NCBI GenBank assembly: GCA_014529385.2
Contig: CM043948.1
Coordinates: 79,427,291-79,491,290 of the forward strand
Length of the DNA stretch: 64,000 bases
DNA from: Adiantum capillus-veneris
Lineage: Eukaryota > Streptophyta > Polypodiopsida > Polypodiales > Pteridaceae
Reading direction: 5' to 3'
Numbering within the stretch: the stretch's first letter is position 1; the number at the start of each line of letters is the position of its first letter. The notes under the pieces were generated by a model. That model searched no databases. It had not been told where the DNA came from and worked only from the letters and a program-made list of their open reading frames with translations. This document shows, in pieces, positions 32,701 through 44,700 of the stretch. The translations under genes were made by a program, and so were the position numbers.

Positions 32701-35700
32701 TGTCATGGGTTTGTGCATTTTCCCTTTCTCGTCCTCTTTGTCCTCTAAGTCAGCTGGCCTCTTCCTCTGTGGACAATCTGCAACAATATGAGAGGCTGCT
32801 CACAAATAAAGCATTTATTCTCAGCCATTAAAGCCTTCTTCTCTTCGAACTACTTGCGTACAAAAGGCTCCCTTTTCTGTTTCTTTGCCTGTCCTACAGA
32901 CGTCTCTGCTGACCTTTTCTGACCCTTGGGAAGCTTCAAGAGTCGCTTTCACAAAGGGATTCTTTGTTGAATTTTTCTTTGGCTGGCCCCCTTTCACGTT
33001 GTGTAACAAACTTGGAGACCCCAAGTCTAGAATCTGTCGCTACACAAGAGAGAATCACTTTAAAATACTTCACAGCTTTAAAACACAGTTCAATTCGAGA
33101 CGACACGGCCTGGCGGAGTTCTGTGCCCAGAGGTATTGGCCCCAAAGACTGGCGCCCCTTTCGGTATTTCTTTTATATTAATGCTTGATCAAAGTTACAA
33201 CTCCCACGGGTCCTCGGCTCTCAGACTCTACGCCCAGATGCTCTGAAGAGTGAGGCCCTTAGGGCTCTTTTATTCTTACAAGGGATGCCAAAAGCAGAGC
33301 CGAAAAGAAGTTAAACTAAAAAGCAAACTGTTTCAAAAGCAATTTATCCCAAAAAATGTGTGAAAAGCATCAACGTGAATTGCGGAATTCCGTACAGTCA
33401 ATCAATGCTTTTTGCGGAGCTGCCACGTCATCAACTTGTCAACACTTTTTGCGGGCTACCGTATTGTTTGCTACGTCAGCCAGTCTACTGGGCATGCCAC
33501 ATCATCACTTTGTGACATATCCCCCTCTTGAAAGAATTGTAATCGCCCTTGATTACGCTTGCAAAACAGACAGAGGCCATAAACGAGTTCAATAGACACT
33601 AACTCTAAATACCGGTGCACTAGACACGACACCTCTAGTACTCGTACAAAGACGACAGTCACATCACTGTTCATGACATCACATGACAATCAATCACAGA
33701 AACATTAATTCCGAATCTCAGACCATGACTGCCAGCAACGTATTTAGTAACCACATCTAGATCCATTCCGGACCTCACTGATGATAGGTTAACTAATCCC
33801 ATATTGCAATCATGTCTATAGAGATTTTCGACTCAAGCATTGTCGTGTGCAAGTAGTCATTCGCCTCAAGCATTGTCGTGTGTGAGAATCATTCGCCTCA
33901 AGCACTATCGTGTGCGAGAATCATTTGCCTCAAGCATTGTCGTGTGCGAGAATCATTCGACTCAAGCATTATCGTGTGCGAGAATCATTCGTCTCAAGCA
34001 CTGTCGTGTGCGAGAATCATTTCCGAGGATCCCAATCCATCACTAAGATCATACTGAACAGAGTGGTCCAGTCATTCATTCCATTGAATCAGTCGTGATT
34101 CATTTGTTATCAGGTTTCACTCGGAAGCTGTCACTGCTCCAAAATCATCGTCTCATTCTTAATTCTGCTCTTTCTCCAGAATTAACAGATTCTTTCATTA
34201 GTTTTATTCGAAATCTAAAATCATCTTCCAAAAAGTCTTATTTCATAAGCTCATATTGAACAGAGTGGTCCAGTCATTCATTCCATTGAATCAGTCATGA
34301 TTCATGATTTGTTATCAGGTTTCATTCGGAAGCTGTCACTGCTCCAAAATCATCGTCTCATTCTTAATTCTGCTCTTTCTCCAGAATTAACAGATTCTTT
34401 CATAATCATCACTAAGCTCATATTGAACAGAGTGGTCCAGTCATTCATTTCATTGAATCAGTCATGATTCATGATTTGTTATCAGGTTTCATGATTCATT
34501 ATCAGGTTTCATTCGGAAGCTGTCACTGCTCCAAACTCATCGTCTCATTCTTAATTCTGCTCTTTTTGCAGAATTAACAGATTCTTTCATAAAACATTAG
34601 TTTTATTCAAAATCTAAAATCATCTTCCAAAAAGTCTTATCTCATAAATTCATAAAGCAAAATAATGCTAGTTCATCCATAATTCTTTATCTAAAATCTG
34701 TTCTGGAACGAGTATCACCTCGTCCTGTTGTTCTTTCAATTGGCCAGTCATCCTGATTCTTGTGCCTTTTTAGGGCATCGTGTAGCAATATGTCCTCGTT
34801 CTCCACATTCAAAACACTTTCTTGCTTTGAAATATTCATCTCTTTGGTCTTCTGTCTGTGAAGGTCGTCTATCTCTTTATCGATTGTTTCTGCATGACTA
34901 GTTGAAGGTTCATCAATTGTGTGGAAAGTCAATGTTTACTTGGGATTTTGTCCGTGGAAACTTCTATTGTGGTTATGTTGCTAAAATCGGGTTAGAGTAA
35001 AGGAATTTCAGCCTGATAAAAGTGGGACAACTTGTAGAATTTGACAGGTTTTTCTCAAGTATAATAAGAATAAAGAAATACCGAAAGGGCGCCTTTGGGG
35101 CCAATAGGGTGTCGTTGTCTGCTTGGTAGCGCTCTAGCTGCTTGGCCGTGGTTTGTCTTGAAGTGTTGAATTTCAATCACAAGCTTATTCGTGAAGTTCC
35201 TTTGTGTTCTAAAGTCTAAAGTTTCGGGTGAAAGCCTACGTCTATCGCAGTACGGGCCGGTTTCAGATGAACAGGTTCATATGAAAAGGTATGACCCTTC
35301 ACGAAGAGACACATCCTTTAGGCGAATAGACATGTCTTTAGGCGAATAGACACATCCATTCGATGAAGAGCCGCAACCATTGGTTGAAGGGGCATGACTA
35401 GTCCTCGAAGGAGTGTGGTTGTTGTGAAGAGGCATGACTTTAGAGCGAAGGTTAAGGTGCAGCGGAAGTGAATGTTTGGACATGCACGGTCTGCGAACAG
35501 ACTCACAAAAGTGCCAAATCACTTCCTATTCTAGGCTGACTGGACTGAACTGAACCCTTGTCATGCTGTAGCTTGTCCACGGACACATAGGGTTGGATGT
35601 GTCACGTGACATCCCCTCCTTTTCAAAGTGAGGTATTGGTACCGAACTGTATGGCGTCGAGGGAGATCGCCAATAGCGTCTGGAATCCTGGAAAGGACTC

Positions 35701-38643
35701 TTCGCCGGCCCACTGTGATGTGTGGGTCATGCAATACTTGAACTTCATAAAGGTCTGCAATGCTTCCACTTGGGCCGCGCCGAAAGCGACAGTCATCTTC
35801 AATGCTTCCACTTCGTCTATAGTCATGCATCTACCTTCTTCAAGATCTCCGAGGCTAAAAATCCATGAAACCACTTCCAACACAAAAACATGAACATACC
35901 TATTCCATGTAAAGTGATTGGAAAAAATCTTGTCTTCTCTAAAGACTCTGCATGCAATGTAGATGAACATAGAGACGGAGTGCCAAACCGTTCATCAAGC
36001 ACACGCAAACATCAAGCACACGCAAACAATGGGTCGAATCTTGACTTTCTGATCTAAATCAATCAACTGTGGCAAATCACAATGGAAATGCCGATGCTTG
36101 ATGCTCAATCCTTCTTGTGCTCTTTTGGATACTGTGTCATGCCAAGGAAGAGACACGGAATATAAATTCCTTGAGTGCAAACATTTCATCTTTGCATGAG
36201 TAATCCGCATACATCCGTGCTCATTCATGTGTGAATCGTGCTCAACATACAATATGTCATGCCTATGAAAAGGGATCACATAAGGACGGTGATTAAAATA
36301 CAGGAAACCATCATGAATGAAACACTCGAACAATGCGTGCTGACTAATCATTCGAACACATAGTACTTCTTGTGAGGGTTCTTTGGACCTAGGCTCGAGA
36401 GCCAAGATCGGTTCTTCGTGTTTGATCGAACCTTCCTGTGGGGGTTCTGTGGACTTAGACTCGAGAGCCAAGATTGGTTCTTTGTGATTGATCGAATCTG
36501 CAATGAGGTTAGCTTTACTAGAGAAAGTATCAACTAACACATTATCCTTGTGAACAATCACATAATCTTCATGCAAATTATCATGCTTGTGAGAAATCAC
36601 ATCTTGATCATCATGCAAATCATCATGCTTGTCCTTATCATCCAAATCATCATACTTATCATTATCATGCAATTCATCATGCTTATCATCATGCAAATCC
36701 TGTGCGTCATGCTTTGGAGAAGAAGAGACTGAGAGAGTCTCCTTTTCCCGAATCTCTTGCATCAATGCCTGCACTTGAGAAAAGAATCGGAACAAGGCGG
36801 CTTTCCTTTCGTTGTGCTCATGCTCTATGGCTGCCATTCTTTCTTCGTGTTCACGCTCTATTTCTGCATTTCTTGCTTCGCCTTCTAACTTCCTTTCCAT
36901 ACACAACTGCTTCAACTCCTCCATAGGAGTTAGTGCAATCCTTGGCGTAGATGGGGAAGGGGGAGGGTCGGAAAAACCTCCTCGTGGGGAAAATTCTTCT
37001 TCACCACCCTCATGCTCATCACCTTCATGCGAAGTATGCATTCCGCTTCGGGTGATGGCCATCCACTGAAGTCTTGGGTTCTTAAGTTCACGAGGAACTT
37101 GGGTTATTGTGGGTCTTGGTTCTTGAGTTCTTGAGGTGCCTCTTTAGCTTGCAATCTGTGTTAGAGAAGGATCTTCTCTTCATCCGAGTTCTGCTCTTTT
37201 CCGCGGGTGCACCCCTTGGCGGCCTTGCGCTCACACCAAGGTTGCTTTTTCCCACCTCCCGTCAATTGGCCGGCGGCTAAGTGCACGGTCTGCTCTCAAT
37301 GAGTGAAAAGAGGCACAAGGGGAGGCTGGACAAGTCCTTTCTTGGGTTTCCTGTCACTCTTCAAAAACACGATTAGGAATCGACATGCCCAAGAGAACTT
37401 GGGTTACGTGCGACCGCAAGAAGCAAAAAAAATCCTTGTGGTTCTTGTGGTTCTTTCCTTGAGTGATACAGAACACTGCTAAAGCTTTGATACCAATGTA
37501 AGGTGTAGCAGAAGTGAATGTTGAACTTCGCTCAAGATAGTGCTCCGAACTGTGCTCAAGTGTTTCTTTTACTTATGGAAGGGAGAGCCTTCCGTTCCTT
37601 TAGTGAGAGAGTGCAATGGACACAAACAAAGTGGTGAACATTGTGAATGAAGGTGCTGAGACTGAGAACGCCGAGTCTAGGGCTGAATCTGTCGCGATGG
37701 AATTACAAAACGTTGAATGTCGTGCTGCTCCAAAAACGCTAGGGCTGAATTCTGCTGTCGCTGTGGAGTTTGCTAACGCTAGGGCTGGTCTGATATCTGC
37801 GGGGGAATCTGCTAAAGCTAGGGCTGATCTGAGGTTGTACTGTCGTCGAGAATCTGCAAGTGCAAAAACGCTGCCTGATCTGATGCAAAAATGCTAGGCC
37901 TTCTGGTGAGTGAAAACGCTAAAGTTGTTGCGGGGGTGGGGGGGGGAGGGGGAGTCTTGCTGAGAAGTTGTCTTATGAACACCGGGTTCTTGCTGCCTCT
38001 TTTGCCAGAAAGTGCTAGCGCTAGGTTTCTTATATACAAACTTATGAAACTTGCCCTACCTAGTTTCCAACAAAAGTCACTTACAAATAATAAGTGAAAA
38101 ATGTCAAAAATAGGGAAAATAGTTCTATGCACTGTAAAAATGCTACTAATGGGTCTTGATGGAAATCTGATGATCATGCTGTGTGCAACCGGAGGATATG
38201 CATCTACTCTAAGTGTTTGGACATGCACGGTCTGCGAACAAACACACAAAAGTGCCAGATTACTTCCTATTCTAGACTGACTGGACCGAACTGAACCCTT
38301 GTCATGCTGTAGCTTGTCCACGGACATAGGGTTGGATGTGTCACGTGATAGAAGGGTTGTGACCATTCGAGAACAGGGGTCCTCCTGGGTTGGTCACACT
38401 TCACATCTGTGTCTGTAATGAATCAAGAAGAGTGTATAATGTAATAACAAGTCACAATTGTAACAGACACACTGTAATGTGTAGTGGAAGTGAATGATGG
38501 TGGAAGCTCAGGATGAGTGCATTAGTCGGTGCTCAAGGTTCCTGTTACTTAACAGGAAGGGAGAGCTTTCCTAGCTTAGAGAGAGAATGTGCAATGACCA
38601 AACAAGAGAGTGGAAAGCAAACTGAGTGAGTGCAAGGGAGTGC

Positions 38644-38704
<61 letters not shown>

Positions 38705-41700
38705 GAGTCACGACAGCAGATGGGATCCCAAACCCCCCTCCAAGGGCCCCCCTCTCTATTGCTGGAGAGGTATTTGCTTTAGATTGCACAAAGTCTGGTA
38801 CAATGCTTCTAGATGCTGTGGTGCTTGACGATGACGACGATGTCGACGACGATTGCGATGGCGACGAAGACTGATGTCTGCGATGCTAATGGATGAAATC
38901 TGAAAACACTAGGCCTTCTGCTGGGAATCTGCCAGAATTGCAACGCTACGAGGCTGATCTGCAACACCGACGCGTCAACGGCTGAAACTGAAAACGCTAG
39001 CTGTCTGAGGCTAAATCTGCAAAACGCTGGCTGTTTTGTGCTGAAAACTGAAAATGCTAGGCTGATCTGATCTTGGTGTTGGGTCGTGACAACGAGTTTC
39101 TGCTACCGGGTAGGTGCGGTACGGTGAGGCTAAGGGCTGATCTTCTGGCCAAAACGCCAAGGCTGAAACGCTGGTTCTGACTGCTGAAAATGCTGATGCT
39201 TGCTGCTAAAAATGTTGGTACTTGCTGAGAAAACGCTTGAGAGCTTGCGGCTTGCTGTGCTCTATTTGTCTTCTGCTTCTTCCTAGCGCCCAAGGGGCTC
39301 CCTTTATAGCTGCCAGAAGGTAGGTCGAGCAGTCTCCCCAACAGCCCACGATTTGGTAAATTAATAAAGTCACTTATAATAAAATGACTTTAGAAGAGGT
39401 GTTCACATGCAAGTGCAAACTGGGTTCCTATGGTGGAAAATGCTCATGCTATGGGTTGTGCAATTAGAGGGTATGTGGCTACTCTAAGTGCCTGGACATG
39501 CACAGCGTGCGTACAGGCTCACAAGGGTGCCAGAACACTTCCTAGGCTACCTAAAGCCTAGAAGTAGGAACAACTTGTCCACATGCACATAGGTTAGATG
39601 TGCACGTTACATAGACGTTTGGCACTTCAAACAACTGAACATAAAGACAAAGAGAATCCGCATGAGACACGGAGTGGCGGAGTTTCACTCCCAGACTGCA
39701 ATCGCCCCAAACGATGGTGCCCCTTTCGGTATTTCTTTATATTCGTTCTGTGGCTTTGCTCTGCTTCTCACGCAGTAGAATGCGAGAGAGAGATATATCT
39801 CAAGGCCCTTGGCCATTCAAATGCAATTTACATGAAAAGCATCAAGTCTAAAAGCTCTTGGTCAAAAAGCATGCGTCCAAAGGGCTGTCCGTACAATGCT
39901 GTCATGTCAGCAATAGCCATCGTAAAATGCGGAATCTTGTGCAATTGCCATGTCATCAGCCATCAACACAAAACGCGGAGCGTCCATAGAGCTGCCACGT
40001 CATCATCTCCACGCAAATCTGAGGTTGTGTGTGTGTGTGCTTTATTTACTTAGGCCCCATTAGCCTGGGTATCATAAGTTGGTCGGGTTTAGGGTTTACA
40101 ATCTACTCTATAATTGGGCCACTCGATAGGAACCTTGTAAGTTGGCAAATCCTTATGCTTTTGTTAGGGTTAAGGGTTCACGACCGATATCTGTAAGGTT
40201 GCTAGGGTTAGGCTTGGGGAGACTAACTCTCTGGGTCTTCAATGGCCTGACAGGTTATCAGCTTGTGACATCCCCCTTCTTGAAAGAAGAGTAATCGTCC
40301 GTGATTATATATGCAAAACAACTTAGGTTAGATAAAAAATATCTGAGGGTCATTCAGTTTTTTCATTCCATATGGATGCTCTTGATATTCTGGCGGAGCA
40401 AATTTAGCCATCACACCCAAACCGTGTTGATATTCAGGGGTGTCTTGATGCCTAAAGTTACATACCCAGGCAATCTCACCCAATTAGGAATATTCAGTGG
40501 TTGACACATCACGATGCAACACAAATGCTTACATATGCATGTACGTGACATAAAAACAAACATCATTGTTGAGCGCTCCTCCCAGTCAGAGTCTTACGCA
40601 TGAAGGTACTCAACGACTACCTCCTCACTCCCCCAGCAAATAACCTAAAAAGGTCTGGGCCATGAGCTCAGAGGATTGAACGCTTCCTAGAGCGTAGCTT
40701 GTGTTGCTTGGAGGTTCCAAATACAACGAAACGCTCCCCAGACCATTGGCTTGCCTCGTTCAAAGGTTCCAACTTACAACTAAATGCTTCCCAAACCATC
40801 GATCTGTGTCGTTCAGAGGTTTTTCACATCAAATGAACACTCCTGTCACAAACTGTGGTATTGACTTTAAAGTTTGATCCTCGATTCTTGGGTTAGTGAA
40901 AGTTGAAAGGTGAATCTGATTATGAATTTTTGTTTCATGTCATAAAGTTCATGATGTGTGTGTGTGTGTGTGTGTATGTGTGTGTCATACATAACTTATG
41001 CCTAGGACTATGATAAAAAGACCTGTTTTTTATTTGGGTCTCAAAAAAGATGTCGAGTACTTCTATCATTCTTCAACGTATTGTATGAGCATGTTCGAAC
41101 TTTAGGAGTCACGTCTTTGTACTCACCATCTCCTATCCTTTGTGTAAGTGTCTCAAAAGCTAAAAGGTGAATGAATCAAGTAAGCTTATGAATTTTGTGC
41201 GCCCCTTTTGTTTCATTCATTTTTGAGAACTTTGATTAATAGAAAAATCTTTGATTTGGTCTTTTACTTATAGGTATATGTGTGTCTCTTGATTGTGCTT
41301 TTTATTCAAGTCTTTGGTAGTCTGTAAGTTTAGACCTTTCTAGCCGTATGATGGTATATATCTATTACCCAAATGTTTGAGAACTTGTTTTTACCTTGAA
41401 TGATTGGAATATTGTTGGGAGCCTTGTTAAAAAAAATAAAATTATTGAGGAATGTCTTTGTACTCACCATCTCCTATCCTTTGTGTAAGTGTCTCAAAAG
41501 CTAAAAGGTGAATGAATCAAGTAAGCTTATGAATTTTGTGCGCCCCTTTGTTTCATTCATTTTTGAGAACTTTGATTAATAGAAAAATCTTTGATTTGGT
41601 CTTTTACTTATAGGTATATGTGTGTCTCTTGATTGTGCTTTTTATTCAAGTCTTTGGTAGTCTGTAAGTTTAGACCTTTCTAGCCGTATGACGGTATATA

Positions 41701-44700
41701 TCTATTACCCAAATGTTTGAGAACTTGTTTTTACCTTCCTTGAATGATTGGAATATTGTTGGGAGCCTTGTTAAAAAAAAAAAAAGGTTATCCAAACAGT
41801 GCGGCTGCATACTTAAAAAAGCTCAATTTTTCCCAGGGTATAGTCAAAGGAAAGCTGGATCAACGACGACGTTGCTTTGAGGTAACTATAGAAACTGTTA
41901 TGAAATTCCCTTGTGGGGTGGAAAATTGCAGGTGAAATTTGGTGAGGTCTTTCTGATTGCTGTTTTAGTAAGCTGGCACTGTTTGTTTCTAACACACAGA
42001 ATTCAAGGCGACATCTGGAGTCTCAAGTGGATTATTGTGAAAAAACCAGGAAGGAATTTGGTTTTTAATTAACACGTTTGTGAGTTATAATACATAGTAA
42101 GTGGTACTAGAGGAACAAGTTGTTAACAGATACAAGGGGTTGCTTGAACACAATGACATGAAAAACTTGGATAGTGCCCAAAAATCTGTTGTCTCATTGC
42201 TTGGACTTGCATGTTGATTTTCTCCATCTTGAAATCTCCTAGACTGCTGTCCACTGGCACGAGTACAGTGGGATCCTGGTGAGTGGCTATGGAGGGACCC
42301 CTTCTCTTCTGCAGACCACCCAGGAGTCCCCTTCTTCCAGCAGTACACTGTTCGGCTTGGACGTCATATATTGGCAGCACAGAGAGAGGCCCTCCCAGCT
42401 GCAGCACGTCATTGGCAGGAGGAGGGCCTCACAATCGAGTTCTTGGCAGCCTTTTGGCAGAGGCTGTGGGACTCCAGATAGCCGAGGCGTGTCACTCTGT
42501 TTCAGTGGCTGGTTGCACACAGAGCTACAGCAGTAGGGAGCTGGCTTGTGCATAGTGGTCTCTCGGCCGCATGTGCAGCCTGTGACCAGTTGGTGGAGAG
42601 TCAGCGTCATTGTCTTTGGGACTGTCCCTCGGCCCAGCAGGTGTGGCTACGAGTTCTTCGGCTGATGCCTACTCTCTCCACGGCTAGACAGTACACTTGG
42701 GGGGCAGCGGCTTGGTCCACTCTCACGGGCCCGGCACTTCAGTTTGAGCTATCTTCCACCAGCAGGATGATAGTGATACAGGGGGGGCGACCTACACTCC
42801 AGCCTGCTACAGAGCTTACTCCTTAGGAGTGGTGCAGTGAGAGAGAGGAGTGTTGGGAGCTCATTAGTGGCCTGACACTCTGGTTCATCTGGTGGGCCCG
42901 TTGTTTCCGCATTTTTGAGGCATGCTCTGTGCCACCAGCAGGGACTGTTCGTGACTTTTGGCTAGAGCTGATCCATACTCTCAGAGGACAGCTAGAGGGA
43001 CTATAGGGCAGCTCCGACCGCTTGCGGGGACGCCGCGAGGCTTTCCTTCGACTCTGGAGCCCTGGGCCTTTCTTCACCAGTGTCCAGGGTGTGCTCAGAT
43101 GGCACTACCGACCACCTGTGTGGCTCTTCCCTCCTCCCATCTCTTGATTTAGCCTCATTGCATATATGTTGTTCTTTCATTGGGAGAGTCTCCCCATCAT
43201 GTTTGTTATAGTCCTCTCTTGCAGATGTGGTTGTAGCCCTACGGGCAGTTTTCATTAACTAATAGAAGGATCTTTTTCTCGGAAAAAAAAAAAATCTCCT
43301 AGACTGCTATATTATAGGATACAACCTGTATAGAATACTCCTGTGAGACAGTGCAAGCACAGTGGTAAACATACCAAGTGGCAACAAGGATTTAAAGTTG
43401 CAGTACATACTTAACCTGTATAGAATACTCCTGTGACAGTGCAAGCACAGTGACAAACATACCAAGTGGCAACAAGGCTTCAGAGTTGCAGTACATACTT
43501 AACACTGACCTTAACTCGATCTTGCTCTAGCACAAGACATGGCTGCGAAAGGAGCCAACATGTAAATTATCCGTGGTTACACCACTTCCTGTACATCAAC
43601 CTTAGATGTTGTTAAGAAGGGAACTTCAAATGTGTCCCCACTCTCCCTCTTGTGGCATGATAAGCACAATAATAAAGATACTAATGTGGCACAAGGCTCC
43701 AGAGTTGCAGTACATACTTAATGCTAACCTTAACTCGATCTTGCTCTAGCACAAGTCACGGCCACGTGAGGAGCCAGTATGTAACTCGTTAGTGATTACC
43801 AAGACTCCATCTCCACCACCCTTTCCTGGACATCAATGTAATACGATGTTAAGGGAACGGCAAATGTGTCCTCACTCTGCATCTTGTCGCATAACCTGGA
43901 TGTGCTGCTGGTGTGAATATAGCTGGAAAAGAGTAAATGGCCTGCCATTGCTGGACTACAAATCTTTACATTCTTAGATCGACTACCTTTGGAAAAATGT
44001 TTTAGGATCTATTTTGCTGACCGACAGCAGATAATAGTGCTCACATTAAGATGCCTGTTAGTTGTATTAGACAGAGGTACTTCAGCCTCTGGCACTTCGT
44101 GATTTGATGTCATGATGGGTGCCAAAGTCTCTCAGATAGTGTTTGTGGATGTGCTATGGGTATGAATGCTATCAACTGAGACAGAGGAACTTTGTGCTAT
44201 CCTTGGCACTTGGTGATTTGATGTCTTTATGTTTGCCAAAGTCTCTCAGATATTGTTTGTCAATGGGTGTGGACGATTTCAAACTTGAGCTTTACTTGTA
44301 AGTTGCGAGTTATTGGCGTTTGATCCTTTGGTGTAAACACTTTTTTGAGGTTTTTCCAGCTGATGATGCGAGAATTGTGGTGATTGCTTGATTCTTCTTT
44401 CATTCTTGTCTCATGTTTTGTTTTTGCGGATTTTTTTATCATCAATCAGGTCCACTTTGCAGCTGGAAGAGATTTGAGACCTGGCCAGCTTGAGGGCATG
44501 ATACAAACATTAGCAAACTGGTTCAGTAACTATCTTGAGTCTGGCAATCCAATCTTGAAAACTCTTGACAGGGGTCTAAATGCTGACTCTTTTTTTTCCC
44601 AGTTTGAGTACATCGGATAATTTGTTGCTAACTATCCAAGAAAAAATAAAGTGGGCTGACAGTATGAATGAGGTCAACTTAAAGCATAAGAAAGAGGTTG

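Larger units (their letters stand above)
35447..38355 (-). mobile_element. Non-autonomous gag-only LTR element, nested
   Basis: The element spans 35452-38350 with target duplications GAAGG at 35447-35451 and 38351-38355. In - strand order it has a 5' LTR (38350-37497), PBS (37495-37484), a gag-like ORF (37062-35995), a polypurine tract and a 3' LTR (35611-35452). It lacks protease, RT and integrase. The 3' LTR has lost about 690 bp internally. Its LTR end and gag leader are shared with the + strand Gypsy element at 16366-18555, the likely relative that supplied enzymes. Confidence 0.9.
30067..41836 (+). other. Giant CSN7 intron (11,770 bp) of nested transposons
   Basis: The borders are GTAAGT...TTTTTCCCAG. 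The interior holds, in order, an LTR on the - strand with another LTR nested in it, a Gypsy gag/protease piece, a further LTR with tail repeats, a gag-knuckle piece, an LTR interrupted by a 2.9-kb gag-only element, two more LTRs, and a tandem duplication. Most insertions are in antisense orientation to CSN7, which would limit premature polyadenylation from their LTRs. Splicing across it is inferred from the intact joined frame. Confidence 0.88.

Noticed and set aside
33831-34026. Possible CRISPR-like array
   Set aside because: The 32-bp units are directly adjacent with no unique spacers, and the genome is a plant; it is a minisatellite.
38610-38828. ORF with a long Arg-Glu repeat
   Set aside because: It is a translated GA microsatellite inside an LTR. 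The same holds for the Ser-Leu repeats at 5460, 53987 and 60155.
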